From an uncultured Alphaproteobacteria bacterium (GTDB lineage: Bacteria > Pseudomonadota > Alphaproteobacteria > RF32 > CAG-239), in NCBI GenBank assembly GCA_904501925.1, contig CAJGCO010000026.1:1-17859 (forward strand): a DNA stretch of 17,859 nucleotides, written 5' to 3'. How positions within the stretch are numbered: the stretch's first letter is position 1; every line of letters begins with the position of its first letter. Made by a program: the position numbers and the translations under genes. Below, piece after piece: positions 13,960-17,859 of this stretch. A model generated the notes under the pieces. It saw nothing but the letters and a program-made list of their open reading frames with translations. It did not search any database and was not told where the DNA came from.

Positions 13960-15777
13960 ATGTTAAAAAAAATATTTTTCTTAGTTATGTTTTGGTGCAC
14001 TAATTGTTTTGGTTTGACAGTTGATGGTAAACATACAAGTATTAGTGTTATACCTGAATTTATAGTTGTGGGTAGTGATGTTGAAAAGTTTGGTGTTTTA
14101 ACCAAAATAACTATAGATGAAGGATGGCATTTATATTGGGAAAATCCTGGAGATGTTGGGGAGCCAACTACTTTAGATTATTGGGAAAATATAGACTATC
14201 AAGAAATATTGAGTTTGAATGGTAAGCCTATTAAAAGAAATTATGATGATGTTATAACATCTTATGTATATGAAAAAGAAGTATATTTTTATAATGAATT
14301 TGTTTTAAAAGATTATCATCAAGGAAAAAAATTAGAGTTTGATTTATTGGTTTCATATGATGCTTGTAAAGATGAGTGTATTCCTGAAAAAATAAAAATA
14401 GATTTTATGATACCAATGGAAGATAAGAGTGTTTTAAATAATGCTTTTATTAGTGAGTATAAAGTTGCAGAAATGAACTTTCTTACAAATATAAATGCTA
14501 GATTTGTAATTGATGGTAATTATTTGTATGTGGAAGTTGATGATGATTTATTTAAGAATTGTAAAAATGTTGATTTTATAAGTAGAAAATCTAAAAATAA
14601 TGTTTTAAGTGAGTTACCTAAAACTAGTGTTGTGGATAGTAAAAAAATTAAAGTTAGTTTTGATGATGGCGAACTAAATGATAAAATAGAAGGAGTGTTT
14701 CTTTGTGATGATAGGGGATATAATTTAGTAGAGGTTAAAAATATTATAAGTAATCATAATGAGGGGATTTGGTATTATTTATTATTAGCTTTTATAGCTG
14801 GAATTATACTTAATTTTATGCCGTGTGTATTGCCTGTTTTGGGATTAAAAGCTTTATCAATTGTTATGAATAATAAAAAAGCTAATATAAAAAGTGCTTG
14901 TTTATATATGTTTGGTGTTTTGAGTTCATTTTTTGTATTGGCTGGAATATTGTTTTATGCTAAGGTAAAGGGAGAGGAATTAGGTTGGGGTTTTCAATTA
15001 CAGTCTGTTAGTTTTAATTTATTTTTGTTGTTGTTATTTTTTGTTATATTTCTTAATTTACTAGATAAAATTGTTATTCCGGATTTTTTTGCTGATAAGT
15101 TAAGTAAGTTGGCTAAAGATAAAAGCTTTTTGATGGGATTTTTTGCTGTATTGATTGCATGTCCTTGTACAGGTCCTTTTATGGGGAGTGCAATAGGGTA
15201 TGCTATTGGTAAAAGTAATTTTGCATATTGGGGAATATTTTTAATGCTTGGATTAGGATATGCATTACCATATGTTTTGGTTGAAATTTATCCAAATGTA
15301 TTTCTTAGATATATTCCAAAACCAGGAGTTTGGATGGTGAAATTAAAAAGGGTGTTAGCTATGTTTATAGCTTTGACTTGCTTGTGGTTAGGTTGGGTAA
15401 TTTTTAATCAGTTATTTTATAAAAGAGATTTGGTTAATGTTGAATGGCAAGAATATTCACCTCAAAAAGTAGAAAATGATTTAAAAAATGATAAATCAGT
15501 ATTTATTAATTTTACAGCTAAGTGGTGTTTAGTTTGTTTGTTTAATGAAAAGACAACTCTTGGGACAGAAGAATTTAAGGATTTGATGAACAAAAACAAT
15601 GTTAGTTTATATAAAGCAGATTGGACATCTAAAGATGATATAATATTAAAAGAGTTAAAGAGATATGGTAGAAATAGTGTGCCATTATATGTATATTATG
15701 AGAGGGGGAATAATAATTTTAAAATCTTAAATCAGATATTAACTAGAGATGATTTTAGAGAGCTTTTAGGTAAATAA
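13960..15777 (+). CDS. dsbD: Thiol:disulfide interchange protein DsbD
   Basis: DsbD carries reducing power from cytoplasmic thioredoxin across the inner membrane to periplasmic partners. The 605-residue precursor has a signal peptide (MLKKIFFLVMFWCTNCFG). The periplasmic N-terminal domain has a CX3C pair, Cys136 and Cys140 (DACKDECIPE). The multi-helix membrane domain (about 270-490) has Cys289 in NFMPCVLPVLG and Cys401/Cys403 in IACPCTGPFMG. The C-terminal thioredoxin domain has CLVC at 523-526 in FTAKWCLVC and a cis-Pro near 575 (SVPLYV). All three redox pairs are present. The N-terminal CX3C is closer to ScsB-like relatives than to E. coli DsbD. The frame opens at a TTG (13924), but the ATG at 13960 starts a proper signal peptide and has AGAGAG upstream. 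It lies 64 nt after the sulfatase-fold gene, probably the same operon. Confidence 0.93.
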   Translation: MLKKIFFLVMFWCTNCFGLTVDGKHTSISVIPEFIVVGSDVEKFGVLTKITIDEGWHLYWENPGDVGEPTTLDYWENIDYQEILSLNGKPIKRNYDDVITSYVYEKEVYFYNEFVLKDYHQGKKLEFDLLVSYDACKDECIPEKIKIDFMIPMEDKSVLNNAFISEYKVAEMNFLTNINARFVIDGNYLYVEVDDDLFKNCKNVDFISRKSKNNVLSELPKTSVVDSKKIKVSFDDGELNDKIEGVFLCDDRGYNLVEVKNIISNHNEGIWYYLLLAFIAGIILNFMPCVLPVLGLKALSIVMNNKKANIKSACLYMFGVLSSFFVLAGILFYAKVKGEELGWGFQLQSVSFNLFLLLLFFVIFLNLLDKIVIPDFFADKLSKLAKDKSFLMGFFAVLIACPCTGPFMGSAIGYAIGKSNFAYWGIFLMLGLGYALPYVLVEIYPNVFLRYIPKPGVWMVKLKRVLAMFIALTCLWLGWVIFNQLFYKRDLVNVEWQEYSPQKVENDLKNDKSVFINFTAKWCLVCLFNEKTTLGTEEFKDLMNKNNVSLYKADWTSKDDIILKELKRYGRNSVPLYVYYERGNNNFKILNQILTRDDFRELLGK

Positions 15778-15794
15778 AAAATATTGGATGATAA

Positions 15795-16922
15795 TTATTT
15801 TTCGAGATTTTGACGCATTATAGCAATTTCTCTTTTATATAAGTTGTGGCGATTTTGTTCAGCACTTTGTATTATTGTTGAAAAATGTTTGGTTTTAAAA
15901 ATGCTTTCTAATTCGGTGTATTTATCTTTGTTTTTATGAGCATGTTCAACAAGATGATTAAATAATTCAATGAAGGTTTGAGATAATTTATCGCCTTGTT
16001 TTGTGCGATATTCATCTTCTTTGTCATAAAAAGTATCACAGCAGTGCTCTATATCTGTTTGAGTATCTTTATATAGTTCATGATGTTCTAAAGGATAAAA
16101 ATTATTTACAGCAAAAATGGTTTCATTTTGAGTTGGGCGAATAACAGAAAATTCCATTACAAATGGTTTATCCTTTATTTGAGATGGATTATTTTCTTTT
16201 ATATTTGATAAAAATTTTAAGTGTTCTTGTTTTCTTTTTCTTATATACTCAAAGCGTTCGTGGTTTACGCTTGTTACTTTTTCATCGGTTAGAGATAAAA
16301 ATTTATATGTTGTTGTTTGGGTTTCTCCATATGGGGTAACAGGAGCTAGATGGATGTTGTGGACTTGTTTTAATAAAAATGATTGAACAGCATTTGAGTA
16401 TCCTAATTTTTTTAAGTCTGCTTTAAGGAGGCGTTCTAACTGAAAAGCAACAGTAGAGCCTTGGCAATGATTTACAAAAACTAATTTATTTAATCTTTGT
16501 GCAATTTTTTCAATAGAAGCTTTGGAACCATCTTCGTTTCTAAGGCGAGGGGCCAAAATGGATGAATATATATCGTATATGTATTTGGGGATATAGGTTG
16601 GATCTTCACTACGGGCATATCTATATATTTCTTCAGGAGTTCCTTGATTATATAAATTTAGGAGTGCATCTCTATCGGCAACAGCATTTCTACCATTAAA
16701 ACCATATTCAACTGAATAAATAGGTGTTTTTTTATTTTTTAGAAGATTTTGAATAGCTTTTGCAAAGCCATTAGCTTTTCTTGAATTATTTGCATCTGAT
16801 CCAGGAAAAGTTATAACGGCAATATCATCAGGTGGTATATGATTTGTATATTCCCATCCAGTAGGATTGAGTTTACTTTTTTTTACTCGTTGTCCAACTT
16901 TTGCATATGAATTATCTGTCAT
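15795..16922 (-). CDS. Alpha/beta-hydrolase-like protein with a cysteine elbow, unknown function
   Basis: I do not recognise this 375-residue protein by name. Its first half resembles an alpha/beta hydrolase. A strand ending in a glycine loop, AVITFPGSDANN (35-46), could form the oxyanion hole. A second strand is PIYSVEYGFNG (67-77). The nucleophile-elbow-like KLVFVNHCQGSTVAFQLE (146-163) has small-X-nucleophile-X-small spacing (N-H-C-Q-G), so Cys153 sits where Ser usually is, as in dienelactone hydrolase. Candidate His are 280 and 281 after FAVNNFYPLE. The last 80 residues are helical and charged. There is no signal peptide or membrane segment. CAGGA lies upstream of the ATG with a 6-nt gap to the start. 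The promoter is nearly the same as that of the CHAP-like gene at 7226-8785. It is convergent with dsbD; I see no convincing terminator between them. Confidence 0.75.
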   Translation of the reverse strand: MTDNSYAKVGQRVKKSKLNPTGWEYTNHIPPDDIAVITFPGSDANNSRKANGFAKAIQNLLKNKKTPIYSVEYGFNGRNAVADRDALLNLYNQGTPEEIYRYARSEDPTYIPKYIYDIYSSILAPRLRNEDGSKASIEKIAQRLNKLVFVNHCQGSTVAFQLERLLKADLKKLGYSNAVQSFLLKQVHNIHLAPVTPYGETQTTTYKFLSLTDEKVTSVNHERFEYIRKRKQEHLKFLSNIKENNPSQIKDKPFVMEFSVIRPTQNETIFAVNNFYPLEHHELYKDTQTDIEHCCDTFYDKEDEYRTKQGDKLSQTFIELFNHLVEHAHKNKDKYTELESIFKTKHFSTIIQSAEQNRHNLYKREIAIMRQNLEK

Positions 16923-16955
16923 ATCTATTCCTGAAAATATTACTATAATTGAGGT

Positions 16956-16984
16956 ATTATATCATAATTAAAGGATGATTGCAA
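16956..16984 (-). promoter_or_regulatory. Consensus extended -10 promoter of the hydrolase-like gene
   Basis: On the minus strand TTGCAA (16979-16984), a 17-nt spacer ending in TATGA, and a perfect TATAAT (16956-16961) form the promoter. The leader is about 27 nt. Confidence 0.75.
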
Positions 16985-16989
16985 GAATA

Positions 16990-17023
16990 TAAAAACTAAA
17001 GGGATAGCATTTGCTATCCCTTT
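16990..17023 (-). terminator. Terminator of tRNA-Arg
   Basis: AAAGGGATAGC (16998-17008) and GCTATCCCTTT (17013-17023) form a perfect stem with a 4-nt loop. On the minus strand T-rich sequence follows. It starts 8 nt after the tRNA 3' end. Confidence 0.88.
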
Positions 17024-17030
17024 GCGGTAT

Positions 17031-17107
17031 TGGCGCGCTCTAGAGGATTCGAACCTCTGACCCACAGCTTAGAAGGCTGTTGCTCTATCCTGCTGAGCTA
17101 AGAGCGC
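17031..17107 (-). tRNA. tRNA-Arg, anticodon TCT
   Basis: Read on the minus strand, a 77-nt cloverleaf folds completely. The acceptor GCGCTCT pairs with AGAGCGC. The D arm is AGCTCAGCAGGATAGAGC, and the anticodon stem ACAGC/GCTGT carries the loop CTTCTAA (anticodon TCT at 17071-17073). The T arm is AGAGG-TTCGAAT-CCTCT. Discriminator G is followed by an encoded CCA (17031-17033). It reads AGA, a very common Arg codon in the genes around it. It is transcribed alone, with its own promoter and terminator. Confidence 0.97.
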
Positions 17108-17120
17108 ATCATTGAGGGGT

Positions 17121-17148
17121 ATATTATGGTATTTGTTTTTATAGTCAA
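17121..17148 (-). promoter_or_regulatory. Promoter of tRNA-Arg
   Basis: On the minus strand TTGACT (17143-17148) and TAATAT (17121-17126) are 16 nt apart. The predicted start is only about 7 nt before the mature tRNA 5' end. Confidence 0.65.
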
Positions 17149-17278
17149 GTGTTTTTTTATGTTTTTTATGATAAATATACATAAATGATTTATCTTGTTG
17201 TATTTATTTGAATTGTAATAGTTTGAAGTTGATGTTTAGGGTTAATAATTTTGAGGTTTAGATAATATAATATTTAAA

Positions 17279-17427
17279 TTATCTTGAATTATGATTTCTA
17301 TATATAGTAGGGGGGTGGGGGTATTGAGTTGGTTCTTTATCTTTGGAAGATTTGTTATTTGAATTTAGTTGATTATGTGTTTTAGGAGAGGATTCATGAT
17401 ATCAACCTCATCATAATTCATACTCAT
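17279..17427 (-). pseudogene. Decayed gene start with preserved promoter and ribosome site
   Basis: From the ATG at 17425-17427 (GGAGAA at 17433-17438, five bases upstream) the frame reads MSMNYDEVDIMNPLLKH and stops at 17365-17367. A shift of one frame near 17392-17397 gives a continuation, ESSPKTHNQLNSNNKSS and onward to a stop at 17279-17281. The continuation is polar, rich in Asn, Ser and Lys, and includes a Pro/His-rich piece coded by a C-rich tract. That looks like a coding sequence broken by a small indel and truncated, since nothing clear follows to the tRNA promoter. The product is unknown. An intact tiny 20-codon gene (17365-17427) is the alternative. Confidence 0.4.
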
Positions 17428-17448
17428 AGCAATTCTCCACTAGATAAA

Positions 17449-17477
17449 AATATATCATAATGTTTGAAATTAGTCAA
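17449..17477 (-). promoter_or_regulatory. Promoter of the decayed gene
   Basis: On the minus strand TTGACT (17472-17477), a 17-nt spacer ending in TATGA, and TATATT (17449-17454) form an extended -10 promoter. The layout matches those of the CHAP-like and hydrolase-like genes. Confidence 0.6.
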
Positions 17478-17552
17478 TTAGAATAAAATTTGCGATTCGG
17501 AAAAAGTTTCGCTTTAAAACATATTTAAATTAAAAAATGTTTAAAATAATGG

Positions 17553-17580
17553 TTGACTATAAAAAAAAATATGGTAGGTT
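17553..17580 (+). promoter_or_regulatory. rpsL: Probable promoter of rpsL
   Basis: TTGACT (17553-17558) and TAGGTT (17575-17580) are 16 nt apart, with TGG directly before the -10 (extended -10). It implies an untranslated leader of about 155 nt before the rpsL ATG. I see no classical hairpin terminator or known riboswitch in that leader. Confidence 0.45.
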
Positions 17581-17742
17581 TTGCCCAACTAACTTTGGGG
17601 GTAGTGTATCTACTCTTATTGTTTGTATTGCCGTAAAATTTGCGAAATCAATAATTTAGAATAAATAAAATGTTTTAGAATTGATGGAATCGGGTTTTAT
17701 AGGTAAGTCGTTTTAATCATTTAACTTTTAAGGAAATTTGTG

Positions 17743-17859
17743 ATGCCTACAATTAATCAGTTAATTCGTAAATCACGAACACCAAAAGAGAAGAGAAACA
17801 AAGTCCCAGCTCTCGATGCGTGTCCACAAAAAAGAGGTGTTTGTACAAGGGTTTATACA
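17743..17859 (+). CDS. rpsL: Ribosomal protein S12, N-terminal part (cut by the window edge)
   Basis: The first 39 codons are present. They read MPTINQLIRKSRTPKEKRN and then KVPALDACPQKRGVCTRVYT, which is unmistakably the N-terminus of 30S protein S12, a decoding-centre protein. The lysines known as streptomycin-resistance sites lie just beyond the window. AAGGA lies eight bases before the ATG. In most bacteria rpsL opens the str operon (rpsG, fusA, tuf), which would continue to the right. Confidence 0.97.
   Translation, partial: MPTINQLIRKSRTPKEKRNKVPALDACPQKRGVCTRVYT

Noticed and set aside
13920..14105. Open frame of 61 codons on the minus strand
   Set aside because: It is antisense to the dsbD signal-peptide region and has no ribosome site.
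15766..15814. Possible bidirectional terminator between dsbD and the hydrolase-like gene
   Set aside because: AAAAATATT and AATTATTTTT can pair only through A/T bases with a bulge; too weak to call.
17170..17194. Inverted repeat GATAAAT / ATTTATC upstream of the tRNA-Arg promoter
   Set aside because: The arms are 7 bp and nearly all A/T with an 11-nt loop; such pairs are expected by chance in this composition.
17031..17477. tRNA-Arg plus neighbouring remnant as an integration site of a mobile island
   Set aside because: No integrase, no duplicated tRNA 3' end and no direct repeat of the tRNA tail were found in the window.
17492..17513. GCGA ... TCGC arms as a hairpin or riboswitch before rpsL
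   Set aside because: The stem is only 4 bp with a 14-nt loop and lies upstream of the proposed promoter.
1..17859. CRISPR array or insertion sequence
   Set aside because: No regularly spaced direct repeats, transposase-like frame or terminal inverted repeats with target duplication were seen.

Overview
The window is low-GC DNA (AGA, AAA, TTA and ATT codons dominate) from a Gram-negative bacterium. The genes for a periplasmic binding protein, an outer-membrane barrel and DsbD imply two membranes. The SSB and S12 sequences, and the family 5 uracil-DNA glycosylase, look alphaproteobacterial. My best inference is an uncultured, possibly host-associated, AT-rich alphaproteobacterium; the sequence alone does not prove this.

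Layout from left to right. Positions 2-350 hold a frameshifted gene remnant (+). Then come an MsbA-type ABC exporter and argS (both -), with pgi divergent from argS (+). A 26-residue-repeat protein of unusual base composition follows (-), then queH (+). Next is a run on the minus strand: a CHAP-like cysteine amidase/peptidase protein, ssb, an orphan branched-chain-amino-acid-type binding protein, and a small outer-membrane beta-barrel. A plus-strand run follows: a family 5 uracil-DNA glycosylase, an OpgB/LtaS-type membrane sulfatase-fold transferase, and dsbD. The right part holds an unusual alpha/beta-hydrolase-like protein (-), tRNA-Arg(TCT) (-), a decayed gene start that keeps its promoter (-), and the first 39 codons of rpsL (+).

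Most of this is housekeeping: translation (argS, tRNA-Arg, rpsL), glycolysis (pgi), tRNA queuosine synthesis (queH), DNA maintenance (ssb, UDG) and envelope work (exporter, binding protein, barrel, sulfatase-fold enzyme, DsbD). The genes mostly form single transcription units with their own sigma-70-like promoters and hairpin terminators. The one likely operon is UDG, the sulfatase-fold enzyme and dsbD.

The accessory layer is the interesting part. It consists of the perfectly periodic 26-residue repeat protein, and two leaderless proteins with cysteine-nucleophile-like motifs (CHAP-like, and hydrolase-like with an N-H-C-Q-G elbow). Those two share an almost identical promoter, TTGCAA - 17 nt ending in TGA - TAYAAT. 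A pseudogene beside rpsL has nearly the same promoter. I see no CRISPR array, insertion sequence, or clearly defined new multi-gene system.
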